Shown piece after piece: positions 38,394-49,690 of a stretch of 64,000 nt of DNA (positions are counted from its first letter, which is position 1; every line of letters begins with the position of its first letter). The notes beneath the pieces are model-generated. The model did no database searches. It was not told the DNA's origin and worked only from the letters and a program-made list of their open reading frames with translations. Position numbers and translations under genes: made by a program. The DNA is from Cristatella mucedo (Eukaryota > Bryozoa > Phylactolaemata > Cristatellidae): contig WPIO01000107.1 in NCBI GenBank assembly GCA_009760855.2, positions 437,001-501,000 on the forward strand, given 5' to 3'.

Positions 38394-38442
38394 ATATATA
38401 TATATATATTTATATATATATATATGTTTATATATATATATA
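38394..38442. repeat. (AT)n microsatellite
   Basis: TA/TAT run that forms the 3' tail of the reversed SINE beside it. Confidence 0.9.
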
Positions 38443-38566
38443 ATTCAAGTATATAGCGCCCCAAGAGAACTTAATCTCTATTCAGGCGCTTCACATATGC
38501 CTCGGGGCATGAGCCCACGACCTCAGTCAGACCTTGGTCGGGGCGAGCACCTTAACTGCTATAACG
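38441..38566 (-). mobile_element. SINE family 2
   Basis: Near-identical order to the copy at 31,908: a box-B-like GTCGTGGGCTCATGCCCC and the tail AAGCGCCTGAATAGAGATTA followed by GGGGCGCTATATA. The head is partly lost. Confidence 0.82.
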
Positions 38567-38640
38567 AACAAAGGAAAACTGAAACCTCTTCCCAGTTGCT
38601 GTGCTGAAATGAAGTCAAATTAAACTATTGCCAAACTCAA

Positions 38641-39139
38641 CTAGTGAGGAGCAGTGGCGGCGTGTAAACATAATGTGCCAATTCACTGAAGCTTCTTCCG
38701 TGCACCGTTCTCTCGTTGGTTATTGACAAAACAGGAAGCGCTTTTTGAATTCTCCCCTGCTCTGCCTGAGAGCTTATCAATGACAGGCCAGAATAGTGCC
38801 AGCAAACAGTGCTTGTGAACAAGGTCCGAATTTCTTTTTACCGAATCTATACTAGAAGATCTAATTGCGATTGGAGGCAGTTCGTAAAATTGTGGGATTA
38901 CAAATTAACAAAATATTAGAGCAACGTGTAATCACTATTAGAGCTTTAAGTGCACGTATTCTGGTCCTCAATTTGTATCGGATTGCTGTAAGTAGACGTA
39001 CTGGCCTGGGTAGCTGTAGTCGACTGAGCATGTGAGCAGTGAGTATTGCTGCTCATTGGCCGAGGATGCTACGGTGAAGTAGTTCGAGTACAAAAATAAC
39101 CGATGAATAGAGCAGGGTGCCATTTAAATTAGACCTTCC
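38641..39139. other. No recognised feature
   Basis: Unique AT-rich sequence between the satellite and the 170-bp repeat. Nothing supportable is seen. Confidence 0.5.
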
Positions 39140-39935
39140 AGTGTATGCGTTCCGGTCACTTGGGGCGGATTGCAGCGGATTTTGGAGGATTGAGGTGGAT
39201 TGTGTCATGGAACTGGTTCATTGCAGTCGATTGCAATTCCTTACATGAGAACGGGTGTGCACTATGGATCGAAATTTTGTTGATGCATTTTGAACTGAGC
39301 CTAGTCCTATATGCAACGTCAATTACAGCTTTACGATGGCTATTTGGTGATGGTTTGCAGTGGTGTAGAGTGGACTGCAATAGTTTTCTAGGTCATTTCA
39401 GGCGATTGCTGCCAATTGAATCTGTGCGAGGTTGCACAATTTTTTTATTTTACGTGGATGTGCACACAGCACGGTGCATATGAATATTCAATACAACTAA
39501 GAGGTCGGCGGAATGAATTTCAATTTTTTATGTGGTGGATTGAAGTGGATTGTGGTATTGGCCTGAGCTATCGCAGTCCATTGAAGGGCATTGCTTGACA
39601 ACGGCCGTGTGAAAATTTTGTAATGTAATCGTCGCAGAGTGTGCTGCCATATGCAATGTAAAAGGGTGCTTTTCAATCAGGATTTCTTTCGTTGCATGGT
39701 GGAATGCACTGGATTTTGGTATTGGCCTGGGCCACTGCAATGTTATTTCAGTTGGCTTCGTGAGAATGCATGAGCAAAATCGAGCGAATTATACTGGGTA
39801 CATTGTACATGTAGCGTAGTTCCATATTCAAAACTTTTTGGAGCAGTGGGCAGCTGATTTGTTATAGATTTGACGGGAGCTAGAACGCTTTGGAGTAGAT
39901 TGAGATGGATTGCTGTACAGGCGTCCGGCGTCAAA
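39140..39935. repeat. Degenerate ~170-bp tandem repeat
   Basis: Blocks like GGTGGATTG...CACTGCAATG...TTACATGAGAACGGGTG recur at about 39,187, 39,355, 39,535, 39,700 and 39,890. The best pair is GGTATTGGCCTGAGCTATCG (39,553) with GGTATTGGCCTGGGCCACTG (39,718). Short sub-repeats of GGATTG also occur. Confidence 0.6.
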
Positions 39936-40299
39936 ACTCATTTGCATAAGTGAGCGTGCACCCAGGACATGAAATTTGGTGTACAGATAAATTTGAACAA
40001 CTTTATAGCAACATTAGTGACAAATTTGAGCTCGGCAATGCTTACGTCTGGCCGTTGGTAGCGTAATTATAGTGTGTTTGGGTAGAATTTGGTAGATTTT
40101 GGTAACTCACCGAACGGATGTGATTCAGGATTTTGGCGGTTAGGTGGAAGGAGTATTACTCCGCTCACTCATGGGATTGGTACCCGGCAATGAGTGTAGA
40201 AACAGCAGCTTGTTAGAAAATCAGCATTTTTGCATCCTGAATTAGAAGCAATTGCAGATTTTATTCATCTAACAGAAGATGCGATATAGTCAATTGCCA

Positions 40300-41280
40300 G
40301 CACACACAGGAAGTTGGGCTGCCATCCAGTGACCTTGGCCGCAGCCGGCCGACCGAATCAAGGTGTGAGTGCACTACTAAGTGCTGTGGCGAAGAGATGT
40401 CGCCTTACTTACCCCTGTATGGGCCAGCTACTGTCTTACTATCTCGAGAAGATTAGTAAAGATCGTTCCGAAGCTAGTAATAAGCCAGAAAGCTGCCCGA
40501 TATGTTTACACTAGGGACGATAAAGAACCTGCCTAAGTCTTGGCACCATCATTTTTCTGCTGAGAGGGATTGACCAGTTCTTAAAAATGGATTGTCGTAA
40601 GATCCGCTTTGCTCGTACTCGAGTCCATGCCAAAGCGATTACGCTTACGTTCGGCAAGTTCCTCGGTGAGGCTGAAGTTCAACGATCAAGGGCATACCGA
40701 AAGCGTGGCATACAAATTTCATCTATTGATGAAAGCCGATAAAGAAGAACGTCATCTATGGGGTTGGCAGCATAGACATAGGACGGCGGAAGATTGAGCT
40801 CGGGTAATGTTTACCGACAAAAGTAAGTACATCGTATATGGCAGTTGCAAACGTCGATTCTAGCTTCGAGGCAGGAGCGACTTAAGCATATGCTGATGTG
40901 TGCTTGCAACATCCTGGGGTGTTTGGTTCCCTATCAGTTGTTTGGTAAGGCTTTGCCGCAGGTGGTGTAGGGGGCCCTTCACAGGATTGGGGGATAAATA
41001 CGCCTACCTGCCATTCGTGGACAATGTTGCTGTGCCAAGTGCATTAGGACTGCTAGGCACTAATTGTATATATCTATCAGGATAACGATCCGAAACTTAC
41101 TGCCAAATTTGAGCTGCAGTTTCTTGACTGGTTCCTTAATTTTAAACGCTTGCAGTGGCCGAGTGGGAGCCCGGACCATATCCTGATTGAACATCCGTGA
41201 TTCGAGGTCTGGTGTCCACTGAGAGCTCTAGACACTAACATAAGATCGGCAGTCAAATTATGAGACTACTTACAAGTGAT
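40300..41280 (+). pseudogene. Tc1/mariner-type transposase relic
   Basis: Transposase of the DDE superfamily that cuts and pastes its own element. Broken over several frames I read 'VMFTDKSKYIVYGS' (about 40,806), with the first catalytic Asp, then 'CNILGCLVPY' (about 40,909), 'YQDNDPKLTAKFELQFLDWF' (41,076) with the second Asp, and 'WPSGSPDHILIEH' (about 41,157) with the final Glu, ending at a stop. In live Tc1 proteins these read FSDESKF, QDNDPKHTA and WPSQSPDLNPIEH. Several stops and shifts make it nonfunctional. The upstream part with 'GRPNQG' may be the remnant of the DNA-binding domain. Terminal inverted repeats were not found. Confidence 0.82.
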
Positions 41281-41642
41281 GTATATATGCTCTAACCATC
41301 TTACCATGCTCTACCATCGGACCTAACTCTGAAACTCGTTGAGTCCTTGCCAACCCGAATGGAAGAATAGTAAAGTGGTCTCTAATCAGTGAGGGGCCAC
41401 ATCGTGCTAGATTGTATGCTTGTACTGCCCCTGCTGCGATAGTCGCTTTTAAAAACTTGTGTTTGGGTGGTGTTGTTTGCTTTGGCATAAATTTGACTCG
41501 TTTGATGCACCATAAGGACTTTGAAACTGCTTCCGGATAAGTTGAACATACTGCCATAGTCTGGAGTGGGTGAGACAAATTATTGCTGCAAGTGTATATA
41601 GTGCATATAGTATATAGCATAGTATAGTATATAGAGCGCTCT

Positions 41643-44600
41643 ATGTCAGAAGACGAAAATTGGATATCTAAACGCTTATCGCTTCGGGCTGCTGCCTCTC
41701 CCATGCCAGCCACTGCCTTAGCTACACTGGCAGCTGGTAACCTGCACCTTTGTTATGATCGTCAGCAGCTGTTATCGCTTCGCCATCGTAGATCAAATGC
41801 ATTCCTAGATTTTAATGTTGTTTCTAAGATTTATGAATTATGTATTAACAAAAAAAGTACCCCGTAGCCCCGTGTCAGGAACCGCCAGCTCAGACGCAGC
41901 TCCTTGGTCAGGAACTGTGATCTAAGTACCTGCTCGTTTGGTATTCCTAGCATTGTCTCGTATCGCTCAGCAGGCTCTCCCACATGTGTCACTGTAAAAC
42001 TCTCTAACTTAGTGGTCATCAGGCCTGTTCTGACTCCATCGGCCAGACTTTACGCTTGCCTTTGGAATCCTTGCTCGATGTGCAATAAGCCTCTGGTAAT
42101 AAGCAACCTCCTTTCTGAAAATGGTATCGACCTGCTCGCCCTACCTAAAACTTGGCTAAAAATGATAAACTGCAAGACAATTAAAGGCCCCCCATATGAT
42201 TTCTCATTCTTTTCTACCCCTTGATCGATCAAAACTAGAGGTAGAGTTGCTATTATTGTGCACTCGAAATTCAACTTCAGGAAATTTACAGTACCCTCAA
42301 AGCAGTCTTTTTAATCAAGTGTCTTGGTCCCATCTGAAAAGAAGCTACCGATAGTGGCAGTAGTCTATCGCCCACTAGGTATAAAATCCTCCCTTATCTC
42401 AGATTTCTCCAATCTCATTTCGATTCTGTGTACAAGAAATCGATCCTTCCCGGTTATGGGTGATTTCAGCCTACACTTTGATAACTTATCTAACGTTTTC
42501 AGCACCGAATTTCGTGCATTGACTGACTCATTGTCTCTTGTGGCTCATGTGCATGGCCCTACCCTCATCAAGGGTCGCACGCTCGACCAGATTTTCTCAT
42601 GCTACTGCACTTTGTCATCACCAAATATTACTAAATCCAGCTTATCTGAACACATGCACATCTCATTCAATTTACAGTGTGTGCCCACATCCTCTAAAAT
42701 AAACTATGAATCGCGAAACATCAGCACCCTTGAATCGAGGCTGTCCGTGCGAGAATGTCTGCTTCACCTCTGCTGCTCAGTCCTCCCTCTGATCTGTCAT
42801 CATTGATAGATAGCTACAACACGACACTAGCTGACAAGCTCGACGAGTTTGCCCCTCTGACAAAGCGCACTGTGCGCCCCCGCCCAGACGGCCTATGGTT
42901 TACCACAGACATTAAACAAGCCAGGTCTACTAAGCGAACGCTTAAAAAATCATACAAAAGTCCTGGACTGACTATCCATCGACAGGCATATGAAGGCTAC
43001 CGTAGGTCGTACCAATCGATCCTAGCAAAGGCCAAGTCTACCTTTTATAAAAACATTGTTGAATCACATATGCACAATCCAAAAATGCTGATGTCGACAA
43101 TAAACCATCTCCTCAACCGTTCCCAGATTAGCTCCTTACCTGATGATCCTTGTGATGATCTAGCGATCGCTTCTCTCGATTCGTTGTGCAGAAGATAGGC
43201 AAGATCAGGGAATCCATCCCTGCGATGACAACCTCCCCACTAGAATGCTTTTCCTCGGTTCCTTGCTGCACCTCAATGTCTGCATTTAAGTAGGTCACTA
43301 GTGATCTAGTCCTAAAGTTCGTATCGCAATCAAAGAATACAACAAGTCCTCTGGACCCTATTCCCACTGTCCTGCTCCTACGTTGCATTGATCTGCTGCT
43401 GCCATGCATTACTAACATCATTAATATGTTATTAGCCTCAGGTCATTTCCCAGCACCTTTCAAAAAAGCTGTAGTCAGGCCTCTCCTCAAGAAAGAAACA
43501 CTAGACCAAGAGAACTTGAGCAACTACCGCCCAGTCTCCCTTCTACCATTTCTATCAAAGACACTGGAACGGGTCATGGCAGACCAGCTAAACTGATATA
43601 TCGAAACCTCACACCTTGCTAGCAAATTCCAGTCCGGCTTTAAAGCTAATCACTCCACAGAGTCGGCATTGCTTAGGGTATACCTTTACCTACTTAGGAA
43701 TGCAGACATGGGTAGAGTGTCTCTGCTTGTTTTGCTCAATCTTTCGGCAGCTTTTGATACCATCGATCACAAAGTTCTTCCAGAGATCCACTCATCTCGC
43801 CTGGGCATCACTGGCACTGCTCTGCAGTAGTTCAGGTTCTATCTCAGTGGGAGACTCCAGAGTAGTGATGTGAATGGACAAAGATCATCTGAAGTACCTC
43901 TAAAATATGACGTACCTCAGGCTCTGTGCGAGGTCCGGTTTTTTTTCACGGTTTATACTCTCCCTCTTGCTGATGTGATTACCAAGCACAATATAGGCTC
44001 TCACTTCTTTGCGGATGACACTCAGTTGTACCTTTGCTTTGATCCCTCCCAGCCTTCGAGCACCTCAAATTCTCTCAACTCACTTGCTGCATGTATTGAT
44101 GACATCGGTGAGCCGCGATGGCACACTAGGTAAGGCGGTGGCTCTCACAACCTCGGCCCGAGGTCGTGGGTTCGATTCCTGTGGTGGGCGATCCTTTATC
44201 GCCACTGCAAGCAGTGGTGATAGCCGTAAAGGCTCTTCTGTCACTATACAAATAGAGGCTGTTCAATCAGCTAGGATTTATTTATTTATCTGCACATGGA
44301 AGGCAGCAAATTTTCTAAAAGTGAATGCCGATAAAACTAACTGACTAGTTATGGGCAATCCCCGTGTGATTCAGAAATTGGAGATTCTGAAGCTCAAAAT
44401 TGGCTCTGCCAGCAAATATCCAGTTAACTCAGCTCGAAATTTAGTTGTTATATTCACAAGTGACCTGTCGTTAGATGACAATGTCAGCTCCACAATCAAA
44501 TCTGCCTGTTTTCAGCTTCATAACATTGCTAAAATTCGGGCATGTTTAGATAAGGATACCACATCGAAGTTGGTCTATGCATTCGTGACATCCCGTCTCG

Positions 44601-45262
44601 ACTTCTGCAACTCACTGCTCTCCGGCCTTCCGGCACGTGCGATCAGGCGATTGCAACTGGTGCAAAACTCCGCATCTAGCCTTATCTGTCGTGAGCGTTG
44701 CAAATGCCACGTTACTCCACTTCTCGCAGACCTGCACTGGCTACCAGTCAAGCAACAGACCGACTTCAAGGTTTCGTCGTTCACTTTAAGGTCACTTCAT
44801 TCTTTGGCTCCAGCCTATCTCTCAGATCTAGTCCCCCATCAGCCAAGTATCGTACCACCTGCTTTTCGGAATCCAACAGTCTACAAATACCCCGTAAAAG
44901 CCTAATAACTTTTAGGCCGTGCGTTTAGTTTGTATACTCCAAAATCCTAGAACTCCCTCCTGACCTGCGTCAGAACATCCCCTGACCTGACCAAATTTAA
45001 AAAGAATTTAAAACACACCTATTCAGGACAGCATTTGTTGGGTCCATGTGAGTCGTCCTTGATGGGCTTATGCGTGCTGACACTGTGCATCCTGCCACTA
45101 ACTAAATTTGGATGATGTCCCTGTGCACGTCACCCCTCACCATGTTATTCATTTTTTTTTGTCAAGTATGATTTTACTCACCATCCAATTGCATTTCCAT
45201 TTGCAGCAAATGTAAAGCGCCTAGAGAGAGATTGAGTTCTCTGAGGGTGCTTTATCAAGTGC

Positions 45263-45265
<3 letters not shown>
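41643..45265 (+). pseudogene. LINE ORF2 (endonuclease + reverse transcriptase), decayed
   Basis: The most complete CR1/L2-like element. The start is 'MSEDENWISKRLSLR' with 'RQQLLSLRHRR' (41,643). The endonuclease follows: 'NLLSENGIDLLALPKTWLK' (about 42,105; the usual catalytic Glu of TETWL is Lys), 'VYRPLGIKSS', 'MGDFSLHFDN' (42,456; the usual Asn of GDFN is Ser) and 'SEHMHISFNL'. Reverse transcriptase: 'LLNLSAAFDTIDHKVL' (about 43,733; Asn where the catalytic Asp is expected), 'EVPLKYDVPQ', 'HFFADDTQLYL' (about 44,005), 'NFLKVNADKT', 'RLQLVQNSASSLICRE', 'DLHWLPVKQQTDFKV'. Many stops and shifts, and a SINE at 44,108, confirm it is dead. The 3' hairpin is near 45,210-45,250. Confidence 0.92.
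44108..44292 (+). mobile_element. SINE family 1, near full length, inside the LINE
   Basis: Best copy of the family. Head GAGCCGCGATGGCACACTAG (box A), box B GTGGGTTCGATTCC, body with CGCCACTGCAAGCAGTGGTG and GATAGCCGTAAAGGCTCTTC, then GAGGCTGTTCAATCAGCTAG and a TTTA-rich tail. It interrupts the reverse-transcriptase frame between 'CIDDI' and 'WKAANFLK'. Confidence 0.9.
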
Positions 45266-45309
<44 letters not shown>

Positions 45310-45420
45310 ATGTATGTATGCATGTATATATATATATATTTATATATATATATATATGTATCTCTCTATGGATATATATGTATGTATATTTGAGCATGTA
45401 TTTGTGTTTGTGTGTGTGAG
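45265..45420. repeat. (AT)n/(GT)n microsatellite
   Basis: TATATA run followed by TGTGTG and TATG repeats. It starts as the LINE's own 3' tail and abuts a reversed family-2 SINE. Confidence 0.92.
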
Positions 45421-45542
45421 TTTCATTTATATCGTACTTTAACAGTACTTAATCTTAATTCAGGAGCTTCGTAGATGTCACAAGGCAAGAGCCCACAACC
45501 TTGGTTATTGAACACTGGTCGGTGAACGCATACCCTTCGGCC
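45421..45542 (-). mobile_element. SINE family 2, diverged
   Basis: On the minus strand CCAAGGTTGTGGGCTCTTGC (box B region) and GAAGCTCCTGAATTAAGATT (tail) align with the copies at 31,908 and 38,441. Confidence 0.7.
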
Positions 45543-45602
45543 AATCCAGGATGTTGCAAAAACATTTTACGAGCGGGAAGTTGGAGTTCTGCTCTTCTTG
45601 TA

Positions 45603-45805
45603 ACTGCATTCAATGTGCTATCTGCTACTAACCATACTTGCATGCTGCAGCTTTGCGTGTCACCTCTAACAATGTTATTCTCGTTATGCTACCACTAAGC
45701 ATTTGATCGTGCTTCCTTTGCTGCAAATTTAAAGTGCCTAGAAAGAGATTAAGTTGTCTGAGGGCACTATATCAAACTGTTAATATCATCATTAATATTG
45801 CTTTC
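45603..45805 (+). mobile_element. LINE 3' tail
   Basis: 3' UTR blocks CATGCTGCAGCTTTGCGTGT and CACCTCTAACAATG, the hairpin AAAGTGCCTAGAAAGAGATT, and an AT-rich tail. Confidence 0.78.
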
Positions 45806-45960
45806 TTAGGCTGTTTCAAGCAGACATTGTAATATTGATAATCATAATATCGATAGTTAGCAAATTAGAGAAATAGTATATTGCTTTGTGCTGTTGGAGA
45901 GGTGAAATGCTTGTCACTGTAATAAGTATATACTGTAATGGAAATGTATGTATGAAATAT

Positions 45961-46094
45961 ATAATTCATTTTATAGCATCCTAAGAGAACTTTATCTCTA
46001 TTCAGATTCTTCACATTCGCCACATGGCTTGAACCAACGACCATGGTCTGGCCAAGGTCGGGGCAAGAACCTTTTCCACTAGGCCGAACATGCC
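45961..46094 (-). mobile_element. SINE family 2, diverged
   Basis: The minus strand shows GGCATGTTCGGCCTAGTGG (head), a box-B-like GTTGGTTCAAGCC, and GAAGAATCTGAATAGAGATA as tail. Confidence 0.75.
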
Positions 46095-46099
46095 ACTTT

Positions 46100-47050
46100 G
46101 TTAAAGGCAGCAGGCTTATGTGCACGGTACAGAAAGCACATTTCAATCAGAATTCATTACATCGAAGTAACTAAAGTACAGTACATAACATGGAAGCATT
46201 CTACGGCAGCATATCCAACGTTAGTAGTATTATCCTTAAGGTAAAGGTATCCGAATCTCAAATAGTGTGGTCCGATGGTAGTTCTGAGCATAGCACGATG
46301 TAGAGGCCATATTGTCACTAAAGTTTTCCTCTTAGCAAGGTGACCAGCATTTCGCTCATTGGCTTTGTGATGTAACTCTCCTTCATTCAATCTTAGCACA
46401 AACAAAGTTCAAAAACTGGTGAACTAATCTGGTGCCCTGGTTAGAACACCATCTTTAGCAGACATACTGATATGAAAACAGTATTGGGTCTTGTTTATAG
46501 CTTTTCACTGGGATTTGCCATTTATCAGAAAAACATAAAACATTCTGGCACTTAACAGGATTGGCTTGGGCTTGCTTAGTAAGATTTTGTTTACCATTGA
46601 GCCACAGTTACAACGGAAATATACCAGACACTTCAAGGAAGGCTAGATGACAGTGGAATGGCAGTTGTAGTGGAGGGCGGCTTAGGAGGGATATTGGACT
46701 GCAGCGAATGCTCTAGTTAGGCAAAGAAGCGTGCCTAAATATGGCTATAATTAGGGGCTTTTCATGCTACACAAGTGCTGATACAGTGGCTAACCAATAC
46801 AGAGTGTTCCAAAACCTACTCTTTCACCATATTCGTTAAGCATATATTTCCATTTACTATGGAATAAGCAGAACGCTCTCTGCACTAGGTACCATTCCAC
46901 GCACAAGCCAGTATTCTATGCGCGAGGTTGCACAAGCAAAAGCTGCCGTTTTCCGAACTTGTCAAGAATCGAGAAAGCACTCTTGTGTCATTGAACCAAG
47001 TTTCAAGACAGGGTTTAAGGTGTTCTTTTACTTACCAACTGTGTCATCCT
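46100..47050. other. No recognised feature
   Basis: Mixed-composition sequence with short frames only. No repeat or domain recognised. Confidence 0.45.
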
Positions 47051-47775
47051 GAGTCATGCTTTATAATGCCAACACAGACTGAGACGAACGAGGTTTTCTC
47101 GAATGGCCGCTGCCGGAAACAGCACTTCGACGGAAGCAGTAAAAGGCCGGCTGAGTCATCAAAGAGTGCCGGAAGCAACGCTGAAAAAGGGGCTGGGCTT
47201 AGCTGGGGTGAAACCTGTGCTATGGTGCCCAGTGGTGTCCAGCTTGCTTCGCAGCATTAAAACATGCAACCGCACCATGAAAGCTTTAGGGTGCAATGGC
47301 AGCGCTATTGTACCAGAGAAGCTTTGCGGTCCGAATAAAGCTTCAGAATGATTTCAATCTGCTTTGCCCTAAGATGTTAGGAATGGATGACAACTATCGC
47401 TATGCTATGGAAGAAGCATGCGATAAGCCTGCATGGGAGGAGGGCCTAAGAAAACCAGGTGGTGGCATAGAGAGCTGCACCTAGGCGAATCAAGCTATAC
47501 ATATATAAAAGATGCAAAACCTTTTGGGAGAGATGCCTCACAGGGACAAAGGCAGCTGCATACGTGCATGCGAAGGAGTGCTTCACCGGGGGCCCAGGAA
47601 GCCTATTGCAGGCCAAGGAGTAAATGAGGCGAGGGTAAGGCAGCCAAGTACTCTACCGAGAGCACGGAAGCTACCAAGTCTCAAATAAGGGTGCAAAGGT
47701 GCAAGGAGGTCCTACTAGCAGCAAAGGGAACTGAGCAGAGGCAGCGTAACCTGAAGTTACGGAAGGACGCTGCAC

Positions 47776-47817
<42 letters not shown>

Positions 47818-47820
47818 CTC

Positions 47821-47910
<90 letters not shown>

Positions 47911-48744
47911 ACTGCATGGGTATGATGAGGCTAGCAAAGGGGCAAGGACGGCCATGCAAGGGCTTAGGGCACTGACTAGGTGTGGCTGTCGTGATGGGGC
48001 AAAGCAGCCTGCTTGGACAAATAAAACCAGGCAGTGGTATTAGAAATCAAGACTGTTTTGGCTAATTCGCAAAGAGGGTGAATGAGGCAGCTGAGATATA
48101 GATAAAGCCCAAAAATGGCTATGACGAAGCACAGTTTCGATAAGGCTGAAGATGAGTTGAGGAAGCCCCACAGCATCTCGCAGGCTTCGCAGTCCGGCAT
48201 CACAGAGGCCGCAGAATTTTCGAGGTGCACCCTATAGCGAAGGCTGCACAGGATAGCAGAAGCAGCGAAGCAAAGTTGAGGCTGCTTAGCATGACAGAGG
48301 CCGCGAAGCTTTAAGAAGGTCGCACAGCCTGAAGAAGGCCACCCAGCAGTGACAAAGCTGCCCAGGAAGGCCGCTAGGAGCCGAGTTATCCACTTAGCGT
48401 CTAGGAAGCAACATCGAGTTGGCTGCTTAGCTTTTAGGAGGCCGAGTAGCGTAGCAGGGGGAAGGAGGCACCCATCTTCTAGCTGACTATGCAGCTTCAA
48501 GTAGGCCGTTCATAGTCATAATGGTTTTGCAGTGTTTAGAATGCCAAGCGTTGTCGATGAGAATTCGCTGTTTAGAGTCGGCCACTCAGCGTCAAGTATT
48601 CTTAGCATATACTAGGATGCTGCACTGCGTTGAGTTGGCAGCTCATCCTCTATGAGGCCATGCAGCATTGGGAAGGCAGCACAGCATCGCGAAGGCAACA
48701 GAGAAGCTTCGAGGAGCCCACACAGCCTAAGGATGGCCTACCAG
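47050..48744. repeat. Purine-rich decayed ~20-bp minisatellite, part 1
   Basis: Clearest from 48,130 to 48,744, where phrases like GGCCGCGAAGCTTTAAGAA, GGTCGCACAGCCTGAAGAA, GGCCATGCAGCATTGGGAA and GGCAGCACAGCATCGCGAA follow at steps of about 19-20 bp. From 47,050 to 48,130 the same AGGAAG/GCAGC words occur with weaker periodicity, split by a (CT)n tract. The 174-codon minus frame across 47,976-48,500 is a product of the repeat, with no known domain. Confidence 0.6.
47778..47906. repeat. (CT)n microsatellite
   Basis: Near-perfect CT run of about 129 bp with two GTT interruptions. It is outside the 5.2-kb array and not followed by a LINE. Confidence 0.97.
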
Positions 48745-48842
48745 CTTTATCATATTACTCACCATTCAATTGCTTTTCTCTTTGCTGCAAATGTAAAGTG
48801 CCTAGAAAGAGATTGAGTTCTCTGAGGGCGCTTAATCAAGTG

Positions 48843-48877
<35 letters not shown>
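48745..48877 (+). mobile_element. LINE 3' tail only
   Basis: Starts at TTTATCATATTACTCACCAT, has the canonical hairpin GCCTAGAAAGAGATTGAG...TCTGAGGGCGCTT, and ends in a long (TTA)n. A ~130-bp, extremely 5'-truncated insertion within the minisatellite. Confidence 0.88.
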
Positions 48878-48878
<1 letters not shown>

Positions 48879-49109
48879 AGGAGGCTGGACAGAGTCGAGA
48901 CGGCCCAGCAATAATCCATGATGTGTATTGGCAAGGGAAGTCATGCAGGGGCAACATATGCCATTCAGATTGACAGAAGCAAGTATTTGGTGTGGGAAAC
49001 CTCGAACTGGTGGGAATGCAGCAAATAGGGTCGATGAGGTCATGCAGTATGTAGGAAACGCTCCCGAGGGCGAAGATGGCTGAGCAGTGGCTTTGGAAGC
49101 TGGCAGTTA
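48878..49109. repeat. Minisatellite-like purine-rich stretch
   Basis: Continues the word set seen before the LINE tail (GAGGCTGGACAGAGTCGAGA, GAGGTCATGCAGTATGTAGG). Confidence 0.45.
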
Positions 49110-49690
49110 ATAATATTAGTAATAATAATGCACTTGATAAAGTGCCCTCAGAGAACTTAATCTTGTTCTGTGCACATTAATTTTGCTGCAAAAAGCAACC
49201 ACGATTAAATGGTGAGTAATATCATGCTTGATAAGCAACATAAATATCATGGTTAGGGGAGACTTGAACATTGTCATCATGCAGCTGCGGTTAGTAGCAG
49301 CACTCACAGTGTCAGCATGCATAAGCACATAATGCACAAATCACAAGTAGTCACTAAATGCATCCTAAATAATTGCGTTTTAGGTTCTTTTTTAATGAGT
49401 TCAGGTCAGGGGATGTTTTGATACAAGTCGGCAATGGGTTCTAGGCTTTGGGAGCGTACGAACTAAATGTATGGTCTCCAAAGAATTTTAAGCTTGTACA
49501 GGGTAGTGTTAAACTGTTAAACTCCGAAAAGCAGGTGGTGCGATGGTTGGCCTGGTGGGGGAGTAGATCTGAGAGATATGCTAGAGCCAACGAATGAAGT
49601 GACCTAAAGTAATTGACAAAACCTTCAAGTCGATTCATTGCTTGACTGGGAGCCAGTGCAGGTCGGCTAAGAAGTGTTACAGCTGAGAAG
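49110..49690 (-). mobile_element. LINE 3' end, reversed
   Basis: On the minus strand the reverse-transcriptase end reads 'RLEGFVNYFRSLHSLALAYLSDLLPHQ' and, shifted, 'SLKFFGDHTFSSYAPKA' (49,441-49,638). The 3' UTR and hairpin run toward 49,140 and TTA repeats end at 49,110. Confidence 0.88.

Larger units (their letters stand above)
38336..38640. repeat. Satellite remnant beyond the LINE
   Basis: ATACAATCGTGCAAGTAGAT and ATAGTTAGGCAAGACCAAA match the monomer block before the SINE. AAAGGAAAACTGAAA and GAAGTCAAATTAAACTATTG continue it after the SINE. Confidence 0.7.

Noticed and set aside
44108-44185. tRNA gene candidate with box A and box B
   Set aside because: The acceptor stem does not close, and a conserved nontRNA body follows as in the other copies, so it is a SINE head.
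47976-48500. 174-codon minus frame
   Set aside because: Lies over the ~20-bp minisatellite, whose GC-rich units happen to lack stops on that strand; no recognisable domain.
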